From contig NC_079211.1 in assembly GCF_029633865.1 (NCBI RefSeq), forward strand, positions 149,639,901 to 149,703,900: a stretch of 64,000 bases of DNA, in the 5' to 3' direction. This stretch comes from Lampris incognitus (lineage: Eukaryota; Chordata; Actinopteri; Lampriformes; Lampridae). The notes beneath the pieces were generated by a model. The model did not search any database. It was not told where the DNA came from and saw nothing but the letters and a program-made list of their open reading frames with translations. The translations under genes and the position numbers were made by a program. Positions within the stretch are counted from its first letter, which is position 1; each line of letters opens with the position of its first letter. Positions 27,301 to 39,900 of this stretch are shown here, one piece after another.

Positions 27301-30300
27301 AGCATGTCTATCAACGCACTCAATGAAGAAACTGCAAAACAAGTGGCACATCTTATCTTCTGTATTTTCTGAATAATTAGAGACACCAAATATAATATGT
27401 TTTAAAGAATTATTCCTGTTTTTTACAACCTGGATCCTATTTTTGGTAGTTTTTGCCATTGTGCATATCAGTTATGATCTCATTTACTCACTGGCTTCAT
27501 TTTTGGCATTTTGGACATGGGACCACCGCTGGACTCAGCTTTACAACGGTGTCTTCTGGGGCAACTGAACAGGAGTGTCAGACATTTTTCAACAAGTCCA
27601 ATCTGACCCAATTATCTAAACCATGTATTTGGAAGCGAAAACCAAAGTGCAAGTTAAAAGCTGTTATCTGGAATGTCAATATCATCAATGGTGGATGACA
27701 TTGTTTATCTACTTCCTTGTTCAACCTGCAGGAATGAGCAGCCTATACTTACCGTAGGTAGTAGAAACCATCCATAAACTAGCCGGCCAGCACCATAGAG
27801 AAGTCATAGACCCAGGGTCAGTGAACTTTTGGGTGTCCCGTGTCACTTGGGAAAAAAAATTAAGTGCCAGTTCACTTTCATAATGAGCATTTATCCATCC
27901 ATTATCCGAACTGCTTATCCTGCTCTCAGCAATGTTGGAGCCTATCCCAGCAGTCATTGGGCGGCAGGTGGGGAGACACCCTAGACGGGCCGCCAGGCCA
28001 TCACACAGGGCCCACACACACACACACACATTCATACCTAGGGGCAATTTAGTACAGCCGAGTCACCTGACCTACATGTCTTTGGACTGTGGGAGGAAAC
28101 CGGAGCACCCGGAGGAAACCCACGACGCGAGGAGAACATGCAAACTCCACACAGAGGACGACCCCCAAGGTTGGACTATTCCGGGGCTCGAACCCAGGAC
28201 CGTCTAGATTCCAAAAGAGCCGCGCTCTACACACACACACACCCACAAATGTATGAAAATTAAGAGGGCATAAAAGAAATGTAATTCAATCTTACAAATT
28301 TAGTGTGACTCGTTTGTCACAACATCTGGTAACCACTGCTAGACGTAGACCGTCATTTACATCCACACAATGGTCAAGACGCTGGATACCGACGCATCTT
28401 TCAATGCAGGAGTTTGCTGGTGTCTTACGTTTTCAGCCATGTCTGTAATGCACCTTGTATCAGTCGAAATGGGGAAATGTACCTTCAAAACATACTTGGC
28501 AACGTCACCAGGCAGCGCCTTGTATTCTTTGAGTTGCGTGGCACACACGCCGCGAATGGACGCACGTTATTTAGCTCGTTTTTGTTCTTGCCTCTCAGCT
28601 CAACCGTAACGTTTTGGTTACGCACGGCCTCTTCTGTCCATGGTACAACCGGGCTTGGTACGGCTGCTGTGATAAATAGTCAATAAACGATGAGCATTTG
28701 TGAAATCCCAGCTCTTGTGTGGATGTGAGCTTTTGCCTTCGTCCTCCGCTGCCTCAGCCAAGACACACGGACCTAAATCGCGCCATTTGTAAACGGACAC
28801 ACGGTCTAGAACAGTGGTTCTCAACCTTTTTGGGGTCCTGGACCCCCTGCGTATTTTTGATCTACCCTGAGGACCCCTCCCTGATCTTGGGGGAGGGGGG
28901 TTGCAATTTGATAGAAACAGTAGAAACTGCATTTTAAATTGCATTATAGCATTTAGTCACTCTTTGGGGCAAAAATAAGAGCTTTCAGTTGTAACTTAGA
29001 TATAGTTAACAAAACAGAATTCTTATGCAGCAACTTTCAGATATATGTAGCAAAACAGAATATGTATTCAGCAACTTTCATATATATGTAACAACAGAAT
29101 TTTTATGCAGTAACTTTTAACAATGCAAACGGGAGCGAGATCTCTTATTAAAATACAATAAATTACACTTGTGAAACAGATGTAATTAGAGAAAAAAGTC
29201 GTTACCCTTTATAGTTTAGGTAGATAAAGGTCTCAGTCACATTTGAGTAAAATAATCCTATTTCTATAAATGTCATAGGATCTTTTTTTTAAAAGATATT
29301 TTATTTTTCACGGACCCCTTGCAATTACACCAAGGACCACTAGGGGTCCGCGGACCCCCGGTTGAGAAACACTGGTCTAGAACAGGCGCCATTTTGTGAA
29401 ACGGGTATTTCTTTTACGCTGTTGATGATCGTTGCTTTGTTTGGTAACCCATCAGGACCTGCGAACTGCCGGGGAAAGCCTCCTTTATATATCAATTGTA
29501 TATATCAATTGTATATATCAATTGATATATAAATTCTCCATCGGAGAACGCTCTCTGTAGCTTGGTTTTGGGCTGCTTTGCTTCCCGTACTGGGCCTCTG
29601 CCCTCTGGATAGATTCAGCTTTATCTTTGAGGCTTTTTTTCTCCTACCTTGTTTCAAAATGACGTTTTACACTTGAAGGCGAAATAAATCCGAATTCGTT
29701 CATCCAAGACGGCCGAAAGAGGCGAATATTAGGCGATTTTGCTTCTGCCATCGTCACCTGTTCAAGCGAAAAGGAAACCTAGCTAGCTATGCTAGGTTGC
29801 CACTTCCGCTGTAATGCCGGGCTCGCGGGCAGATCAGAGGGAGGGGAGGAGGGGGACGATCGACTACGTCATTCGTGTGCGCTCTCTTGCTGTCAAAAAC
29901 AATGGCGTATACTTTGAGACTAATTAATTATGTCGGTATTATTTTAAATCGAATTGTTCGTTTAGTTCACTGTTAGGCTACATATATCATATTAAAATGT
30001 TTCCCCCCCAAAAGATATTGTAGCGAATTCGGGGGGGGGGGGCCAGCTATGGACGCCGGATCCGGGACGCGAACCCGTGGCTCCCGCACCGCAAGTGACT
30101 GCGTTAACCAGTCGACTAAAGCAGTGTTTCTCAACCGGGGGTCCGCGGACCCCTAGTGGTCCGTGGTGTAATTGCAAGGGGTCCGTGAAAATAAAATATC
30201 TTTAAAAAAAAGATCCTATGACATTTATAGAAATAGGATTATTTTACTCAAATGTGACTGAGACCTTTATCTACCTAAACTATAAAGGGTAACAGGATTT

Positions 30301-33300
30301 TTTTCTCTAATTACATCTGTTTCACAAGTGTAATTTATTGTATTTTAATAAGAGATCTCGCTCCCGTTTGCATTGTTAAAAGTTACTGCATAAAAATTCT
30401 GTTGTTACATATATCTGAAAGTTACTGAATACATATTCTGTTTTGTTACATATATCTGAAAGTTACTGAATACATATTCTGTTTTGTTACATATATCTGA
30501 AAGTTACTGAATACATATTCTGTTTTGTTACATATATCTGAAAGTTACTGAATACATATTCTGTGTTGTTACATATATCTGAAAGTTACTGCATAAGAAT
30601 TCTGTTTTGTTAACTATATCTAAGTTACAACTGAAAGCTCTTATTTTTGCCCCAAAGAGTGAATAAATGCTATAATGCAATTTAAAATGCAGTTTCTACT
30701 GTTTCTATCAAATTGCAACCCCCTCCCCCAAGATCAGGTGGAGGGGTCCTCAGGGTAGATCAAAAATACGCAGGGGGTCCAGGACCCCAAAAAGGTTGAG
30801 AACCACTGGACTAAAGGCTCCGATCCGTTAGCCAAGGTGTCTACTTATCCACGCACATTACACTACCCCCCTGCTTCGGGAAGTGCATCCCCACGCTTAA
30901 GCATATCAGCTCCTTCACGCCGCTGGGCGCCTACGTTTGCGACGGCCTTACGGCCTTCACCATCCCACTTCTGACACCAATGTAGCGAATTCGGGAGGCA
31001 ACCACAGGAACTGCCACGGCCAGGACGCGAACCCGTAACGGCCGCACCGCGGGAGACATTGCTAACCGCTCGACTAAAGGGTCCAATCCATTAGGGCCAA
31101 CGTGTCTAGTTATCCATGCACGTTACAATAAGTTTTATTGGACTGCTCCACGTGCCCGTGTTAATGGCCTCGCGTGCCATCGTGGCCACGCGTGTCAAGG
31201 GTTGCCGACCCTGTATAGATGGACAGGGGTGTAGCACAAAATTCTGGGCCCAATACATAAGCAGTCTCTGTGGGACACCTTTCCTCATTTGTCTCTCACG
31301 CATCACTTTTTTGAGTTCTAGCATACTCTATATTATTTACAACCACAGTACATTAATCTATTTTAACCAAACCCCAACCCAACTATCTTGCAGTGACTGA
31401 AAAAAATGCATAGTATCCCTTCAAACTTTGATGCATCTTAGGGTACTGACGCTGACTGACTGCATGTGCTACAGAACTGGCTAGCTAGCTAACTCATAGC
31501 TAGCTGCTACCTTGTTGTGGTAGTGGGAGTTAGCTAGCCATCTTTCTTCTGGAAGAAATTACTCAACAGTTGTTTTCCCTCATTTTGCCTTCTCTCTCAT
31601 TTTCTTTTTTTTTTCTTTTCTGGAACCCAGATCTTGCTTTCTTTGGGAAAGACATGACTCTGTGCTTGTATCAGCAGTCACTCGCAACAGGACTAGATGA
31701 GCTGCATTGAGAGATGCTCGTGAGGGGCGGACTCAACCATTTTGCACGTTTTGTAAGGGGTGAGAGGGGCCTGCGAGAGCCTCCACTATTTTCTTTAAGT
31801 CCCTCAACTGATGTATTGAGTCAATTTTAACTGAAGTTATGACACTAATTAGTTAGAAATAAAAATTTGCAAACCAAAACAAACTTTTAATTCCACGCTT
31901 TTCGAGGGCCCCCCTCACTTCTGGGACCTAGAAGCCCCCCCCCCCACTACGATGCCGCTGTAGACGGACAATCATGGACACAGTCTGAGAAACTAGGGGG
32001 GGGGGGTTGTTTAAAGGACAGGCTCAACACTCCTGTTCACTTGTCCCATGTACTGAACCATCTTACTAAAATGGAAGGAATCCACTAGAACTGGAAGTGG
32101 GGGGCTCGGGGGCCCCCCCAGTAATGGCAGGTGGCTGTGTAACATCTTAGACCCAACAGTATGCCTAACTTTTTCTAATGTACAAAAGCAAAAAAATAAA
32201 TAAATAAAATAAAACATATCTTTATTTTAAACAGTGGGCTAGGGCTGCGTGGAATGTACATGTTTAATAATAAAGTGAGTAAACACTCCATTCCAAATCT
32301 GCTACACACGCACCTTACAAACAAAACAATGGCATCATACTGTAGCGACCGGTGGAGGCGGTCGCTCTGACTGTCGGTGGGAGCGCAATGGCTAAAGGGA
32401 CTGTTAATGTTAGATTTAACATTGTGGGGTTTTGTTAACTTTCTATTGATTTTTGAACCAGTGTTGCATACAAAACAATGTTGTGTATAGAAAATGTCCA
32501 ATTGAACTGGTTTCATACATATATAAACAGAACCTATTCGAGTGGGGTATACAAACAGTAATCAATCCTTATTCCAATTAATTCTTAAGCAACCTTCATA
32601 TACCCATAAGCCCAACAATTCCTCCCACCCAATCCCACCCATTTCTTACAAGAGGAAAACACCAAGTGAAAGGCAACTAGGTGCACTCATTGTACCCATT
32701 AACCCAATAACACTTCAGACCCAAATTCTTCACACTGGCTATTTAAAAAAAAAACTAAGGGGGAGAAAACTAAATTATTTTCATACTCACACACACACAC
32801 GCAAAAAAGGGGGTGAGGCATCTAGTTGTCATCTGGGTGAATTGTAGCCATGTTCAAATACTTGATAAAGGGCTTCCAGGTCATGTCAAAGGATTTACTG
32901 TTGTTTTTTTTTCAAGTTTAATGTGAGCTAGTATCTCCTTGAGCCAGCTACTGTGTGAGGGGGGAAGGACACATTTCCACTTAAACAAAATGAGGCGCCT
33001 AGCTAAAAGAGTTGTAAAGGTCAAGAACCGCTGTTTTATCAAAGACAAATTGGGTGCTGTAGATGGTGTGACTCCAGATAGAGCTGTAAGAGGTTCAGGC
33101 TTAAGGTTCATACCAAATACTGTCCCAAATTGTTAAAAACTTGACACCAGAAATCTGTTAGTTTTGGACAGGACCAAAACACGTGAGTATGGTTTGCAGG
33201 GGATTGTTTGCACCTGTTACAAGTATCATTGGTAACTGGGTAGATTTTTACCAGTCGGGCATTGGTGTAGTGTACTCTGAAAAGAACCTTACTCTGGAGT

Positions 33301-36300
33301 AGACCATGCCTAACACACATAGAAGCTGAGTGGATCACATCGAGAATATGGTCCCACTGGTTGTCAGGTACTGACACACCAATTTCCTGTTCCCAAATCT
33401 CCTTCAGATGGGCAGCTGGATCAGGGTTAAGGGAGTCAATTGAGCCATAAATTATGGAAACGGAGCGTTTCTGTGCAGGGTCCAGAGTAAGAAGGGAGTC
33501 AATAGCAGAACCAGGAGGGTGATTAGGGAAATGGGGGGAATTGGTTTTAATGAAGTGTCTAACTTGAAGGAAGCGAAAGAAGTGGGATTTAGGCAGGTCA
33601 AACCTGGTTGAGAGCTCTGTGAAATCAGTGAAGCTTCCTTCCTTATAGAAATCTTTGATATTAAGTAAGCCCTTGTCACACCAAATGGGAAAAATGGGGA
33701 TTGGAGGAAGAAGGTGGGAATAAATGGTTTTTGAAGACTGGTGCTAAAGTAGAGGGTTTGTCCAGTTTGAAATGCTTAAGGAATTGTATCCATATCTTAA
33801 CTGAGTTGGTAACGACTGGATTTTGGGAAATATTATGAATTTTAAGGGGGAGATGTGCAGTAATGACAGGCTGGAGGGACAGCTTGGAAGACAGTAGCTT
33901 CATTTGGGCCCATAAGGGACGTGTCACATTGCATGCCCAGTAATACTGAATAAAATTGGGCAGTGCCAGACCACCTGACTTTCTGAGGAGTTGTAGAATA
34001 GCTTTTTTAATGCGTGGCAGTTTATTAACCCATAAGAATGAGGGCACCATCTGATCAAGTTGATGAAAGAAATACTTTTTCATAAAAATTGGAATGTGTT
34101 GAAATATGTATAGGAATTTGGGGAGGATCAACATCTTTATAAGGTTGACACGGACAATTAAGGACAAAGGGAGAGAGGACCAGCGAATTATGTCAAGTTT
34201 ACATTTATCGACAATGGTTTGAAAGTTTTTGGTGAAAAGGTCATTAAATGAGGTGGTGATAAACACTCCGAAGTTTTTAAAGCCTTCAGAGACTACTCTG
34301 AAGCCTTCAGAGACTACTCTGAATGGGAGGACAGACTGTGGAATTTTCTTGGACAAAGCGTTGATGAGGAGGAGTTCACTTTTCTGGAAATGAATTAAAA
34401 TGTCTGTGACAACTGGGAGGGATGAAACTGGGTTGGAGGCATATAAAAGCAGATCGTCTGCATATAAGGACAGTTTGTAAGTGATACCCATCCTGGTGAT
34501 GCCCTGAAACCTCCTCTCCTCTCAAAGCCAAATGGCTAGAGGTCCGATGGCAATAGCGAATAAGAGGGGAGAGAGAGGGCATCCCTGTCTGGTGCCACGG
34601 TGGAGAGCAAAGGGGGGAGACCTCACGCCATTGGTGAGAACACAAGCAACAGGAGCTTCATAGAGTAGTCTAATCCACACAATAAAGTCGAAGATATAAC
34701 CAAACCTTTCTAAGACATGATAAAGTTATCTCCACTCAACTCTTTCGCATGCTTTTTCAGCATCTGAAGATATTACCACCTCAACAGTGTCAGGGTTGGG
34801 GAGCCAATTATAAGAGGAGCTCCTTCCGATCATAAAACTAGTTTGGTCTGTTGAAATCAAATTTGATAGGGCCTGTTGTAAACGTGAAGCTAAAACCTTT
34901 GCTAGAATCTTTTGGTTGAAGCTATGTGCCGTCATGGACAATGTCTCCCACCTGCTCCAAGACGTGCTGGTCGGGCGCAGGAGTAGTTTTAGTAATAGAC
35001 TCATTCTACCAAAATGCACTACAGAGTGCCACAGTAGGTCATTCCTGCCTGTGGCCATCAAACTTAACAACTCCGCTCTCACAGTGTCAGACACTCGGAG
35101 TTAATGGTCATTGGACTGGCCCTTCCACTTGTTTTATCCTGTCGGGTTGTTTGTGCTGTTTGTTTCGTGCTGCGGTAGTGCAGTATAGATAGGGTGTTAT
35201 GTGCACCATGCTTGTTTATATATTTTGTTCTTATTTCTATTTCTTGTTTTAGCTTTTATTTCTATTTGTTTCTGTTTTCTTGTATCTTGTTTTAGTTTTT
35301 TCTTACTAGAGCACGAGTGTCTGTAACAGAACCCAATTTCCCCACGGGGATGAATAAAGTATTCTGATTCTGACCGTGACTGGGACTGATGTCGCCACTT
35401 GCGACATGGGGGAGGGAGGTAGGGACTGGTTACGTTGTTGTCAGTTCTGCTCCGTTCTGGGTGGTGTGAATAAAAGAGCATTCCCGGGGTCGTGCGGTGT
35501 ATGGGGCACGGGAGTTGCGATTAAAAAGAGACCTCTGCCTCTCAACTCATTCTTCCATGTTGGCTCACCACAATATTTTTCGTTTTAGTTGGCAGCACCC
35601 CTACTTAAAACATCTTCCCGCATCCCTCAATGAATCTGTATGTATTGTAGCGATCGGGGAAGACGGTGGCTGGACTGACGGCTACATGCTGGGGAAACGC
35701 AGGGGATTATGGGACTGTTGTGTTCATGTTTTAATCATTGTTTGATTAAAGTTGTGTTCATGTTTTTGATTGTTGTTGTTTGGATGTTTGACTCGGACTG
35801 GGTAATGACCATTTGACTGACGGACTGACTGACTGACTGTAGGACCATGAATGATAGGTGTATGTTCTTTAATGACCTAATTCCAGGAAGCCATTGTTCG
35901 GCAATTATTGAGGAGTTGCAGACTAAAGGTGCACTCCTGAGGTCATGCAGTGTATGGGACACAGGAGCTGCCATTCTAAAATGCATCCTTGCCTCTCCTT
36001 TCCCGTCAGTTCCATTCGGTTCTGCCTGGGCGTTAAAATTAAACAGCACTCTAGGGGTCATGTGGTGTATGGGACACGAGACTTGTGAAGAAGAGATCTG
36101 TATCTCTCCATTTTTCCACGCTGGCACACCACAGTATGCATGTCTGCATATCTGTCCTTTGATTTTCTTGACAGCCATTCATCCGCTTGATTTCATACTT
36201 GGCAGGGGTATTGTTGAGGACCCAAGGAAGAGCAGCGTTTTGAGTGTTAAATTGTTTGGATAAGTGGTTCTCGAGAAAGCTGCAAGCAGTTTGAATCACG

Positions 36301-36857
36301 GTTTCTGCTTCTTCACTTCCTGTGGAGTCAGTGAGCGGAAACACAAACAGCGCCACTCTGCAATTGCAACCCACATTGTGGTCGGAGGGGGATTACAGTC
36401 ATAGTCCTTTGAGTGTCGATTGTGAAGCTGTTTGGATGAGCGGTTCTCGAGAATGCTGCAAGCAGCAATACAGGAAGCCAAGCAATTGGCCTGTTCCGAA
36501 CAGGCACGTTTTGAATGGGCACTGTACTAGTGTACTGAGATATAAGATTCAGTAAAAACAAACAATGAACATCGTCATACCCTCCTCCATGTGGCTACCC
36601 AGAACGTTCCAGTTGGGTGGTATGTCCAGGTTGGCCATGGCCAATGCCACTCGATGGTCCATAGCCCAGCGGGAGCTCTCCTGGCCCAGACAGAAGAGAC
36701 TGCTCAGCTCTTTGTGATCGGTGGAGCTCAGACAATGACCATGAGTTACCAGATGCTCTGCCATGTCCTGAGAAGAGAAATAGAATGAAAGAGGTAACAT
36801 TTCTGATTACTAGTCTTAAAGCCATATAGATTCTGTATATGAGGGTTTGTTTGCCTG

Positions 36858-36921
<64 letters not shown>

Positions 36922-39900
36922 GTGTGTGAGCTTAAACGTGATTATTACAGGTGTGTGTGTGTCTGTGTGTGTTTTAAGGTTAGCATTTTTGTACATGACG
37001 TACACAATTATCTGTGCAGTGTATTCCAGTCATGTTTAGTGCCTACCTGAGCATCGTCTTGGATGTACTCCAATCTAGCCCCGCCCACCCAGGTGAGGGG
37101 TGTGGTTTCAGAGCACACGTAAGCCTGAACTGAGACCACCTCAGCCAGGTTATGTCCTGCGGACCGAAAAGGGGACAAAGTCACACATCACAAAGCAAGG
37201 ACATATCACAAAGGTTCTTCACTTCTTTGCATAAGTACATTTATAATGATGTTTCATTATATTACATCACATTGCATTAAACTACGTTACATGACTTTAC
37301 ATTATGTCATATTGCATTATTACTACTTTGAAAATGAATAGACACCACTTGATGCTTTAAAAGCCCATCTATATTCCCTCATGTTTGAGTCTACCTGAGG
37401 TACCATTTGTTTGTTCTGTATTGTCCTTGCTACTTTTGTTTTGTTTTCCGTTGCCTTATTTATTGCTACTGCACAGCATTTTGTCTGCTTATTCATTGTG
37501 ATACTGCACAGTGCTTTGGTCAACCCTGGTTGTTTTAAAATGTGCCCTATAAATAAACTTGACAACATTCAAGGAGACATTACATAACATTACAGTCATT
37601 TAGCCGACGCTTTTATCCAAAGCGACTTACAATAAGTGCATTTAACGTAGGAAATCAGGAGAACTACTAGTCATCAGAGGTCATAAGTGCATCTAAACAA
37701 GCATCTAAGAGCAAAACCAGTGCTAAAGTAAAAGCACAAGAAAGATTTTTTTTTTATGAGTGAATACAATAAGTGCTAAGAACAAGTAACAGGGTAGTAG
37801 TTCTTAAAGAGTTGAGTTTTCAACCTGCACCGAAAGATGGGCAGCGACTCCGCTGTCCTGAAATCAGTGGGGAGTTCATTCCACCACTGTGTGGACAGGA
37901 CAGAGAAGAGTCGTGGCCGAGTCGATTGGCAGCAAGGGCCTCTGAGCGACGGGGCAACCAGGTGTCCCGAGGCAGCAGAGCGAAGTGGTCGGGTGGGGGT
38001 GTAGGGCTTTACCATGGCCTGGAGATAGGAAGGCGCTGTTCCTTTCATTGCCCTGTAGGCTAGCACCAGAGTCTTAAACTGGATGCGAGCAGCTACTGGG
38101 AGCCAGTGTAGGGACATGAGAAGGGGAGTTGTGTGGGAGAACTTAGGGAGGTTGAACACCAGACAAGCTGCAGCTTTCTGAACAAGCTCCAGAGGTCTGA
38201 TGGCCGACGCCGGGGCGCCAGCAAGGAGGAAGTTGCCGTGTCCAGTCGCGAGATGACCAGAGCCTGGATGAGCACCTGTGCAATCTCGTCGGTGAGGAAT
38301 GGGCGAATCCTCCTGATGTTATAGAGGAGAAATCTGCAGGAGCGAGCAACCGATGCAACGTTTTCAGTAAACGACAGTTGTCGTCCAGGATCACACCCAG
38401 ATTCCTCACAGTCCGATCTGGCGTCACCACGGCACTGTCAATGGTGATGGCCAGGTCTCAGTGTGGGCAGCCTTTCCCCGCGAGGAACATCAGCGCTGTC
38501 TTGTCCAGATTGAGCTTCAGGTGATGTGTCGCCATCCACGCCGAGATTTCAGTCACGCACGCAGCAATGCGTGTCTCTACTTGTGTGTCAGAGTGAGGAA
38601 AGGACAAGATCAGCTGAGTGTCATCGGCCAAACAATGGTAAGAGAAGTCATGTGAGCGAATAACAGAACCCACGGATGTTGTGTACAGGGAGAAAAGGAG
38701 AGGACCCAGAACCGAACCCTGTGGAACGCCTGTAGTCAGTCTGCGAGGCTCCGACACAGATCCCCTCCATGTCACCTGGTAGGAGCGACCCGTCAGGTAG
38801 GTTGCAAACATTGAGAGTGCAGAGCCTGTGACACCCAGCCCCTCGTGGGTAGAGAGGAGGAACTGGTGGTTCACTGTGTCGAACGCAGCTGACAGATCCA
38901 GTAGTATCAGGACAGAGGAGAAAGAGTTTGCTCTCGCAGAGTGCAGAAATTCTGTCACTGCAAGGAGGGCCGTCTCTGTCGAGTGACCCACCCTGAACTC
39001 AGACTGGTTGGGGTCCAGGAGGTTGTTCTGGTGGAGGTACAAAGAAAGTTGGTTAAAGACAGCACATTCGAAAGTTTTGGATAGAAAGGGTAGAAGGGAA
39101 ACTGGTCTGTAGTTTTTGACATCAGAGGGGTTAGGGATGGTTTCTTGGGAAGGGGGGTGACTCTAGCAGTCTTGAAGGCAGATGGAAAGCATCCTGCCTG
39201 GAGGGAGGTGTTGGTGAGGTGGGTTAGATAGGGAAAGAGTTCAGGTGCTATAGACTGAAGAAGAAGGGGGGGTCGGGTCAAGGGAGCATGTGGTGGGGCG
39301 ACTGGATGTGATGAGGTTTAGAATCTTGTCGGGGGAGAGGGGAGCAAGGTGGGATAAGGTGGTACGTGGAGAGGTGAATGAGGGTGCAGAAGGTGGGATA
39401 GTGCAAGCAGCACTAACAGGGTGGTGAGAAAAGGAGGATCTGATGTCATTTACCTTCTTGTCCAGACATGAGTCATTATGGAATCACCGGTTTGTTGTGT
39501 ATTATGCAATAAGTTAAATAATTTAATTATATATAATTTATATAATTAACCAAGTCTCTGAATTCTGGATGATCTGAATCAGTCTGGCTTTAAGCAGGGT
39601 CACTCTACCGAGACTGCACTCCTGTCGGTAATGGAAACACTGCATTTGGCTAGAGCTGCCGGTCAGTCCTCAGCTTTATTGCTGCTAGATCTGTTAGCTG
39701 CCTTTGACACGGTTAACCACCAAATCCTCCTATCCACACTCACTGAGCTTGGTATCTCAGGATCTGCCCTCCGCTGGTTCATGTCCTACCTCTTGGGGAG
39801 AGCTTTTAGAGTATCTTGGAGAAGTGTCCAAACAGTACAGCTTATTCACAGGGGTGCCTCAAGGGTCAGGGCTCGGTCCCCTTCTCCTCTTAATATACAT

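Larger units (their letters stand above)
30019..31127 (-). mobile_element. Miniature LTR retrotransposon (TRIM-like) with tRNA-like LTRs
   Basis: Minus order: 5' LTR 30981-31127 (147 bp, TGTAACG...GCTACA), primer-binding site TGGTGTCAGAAGTGGGAT at 30962-30979, and about 85 bp of non-coding interior. Then come the purine tract GAAGCAGGGGGGTAG at 30863-30877 and the 3' LTR 30019-30862 (about 149 bp once the nested MITE and one TSD copy are removed). Each LTR holds an A-box-like TAGTCGAGCGGTTAGC (TAGTCGACTGGTTAAC in the 3' LTR) and a B box GGGTTCGCGTCC. The primer site is complementary to the 3' end I recall for leucine tRNA-CAA. No gag-pol. No clean TSD is visible (GATAT against ATAAG). Confidence 0.75.
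27808..31205 (-). mobile_element. Composite hAT element, copy 2, with nested insertions
   Basis: Right end, read on minus, is CAGGGTCGGCAACCCTTGAC followed by GCACGCGAGGCCATTAACAC, matching the left end of copy 1 (22586). The left end near 27808 reads CAGGGTCAGTGAACTTTTGG. Transposase remnants lie on minus at 29560-29756 ([16 protein letters not shown] start) and 28315-28455 ([20 protein letters not shown]). Inside it lie a SINE B, two related MITEs and a miniature LTR element. Confidence 0.65.
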
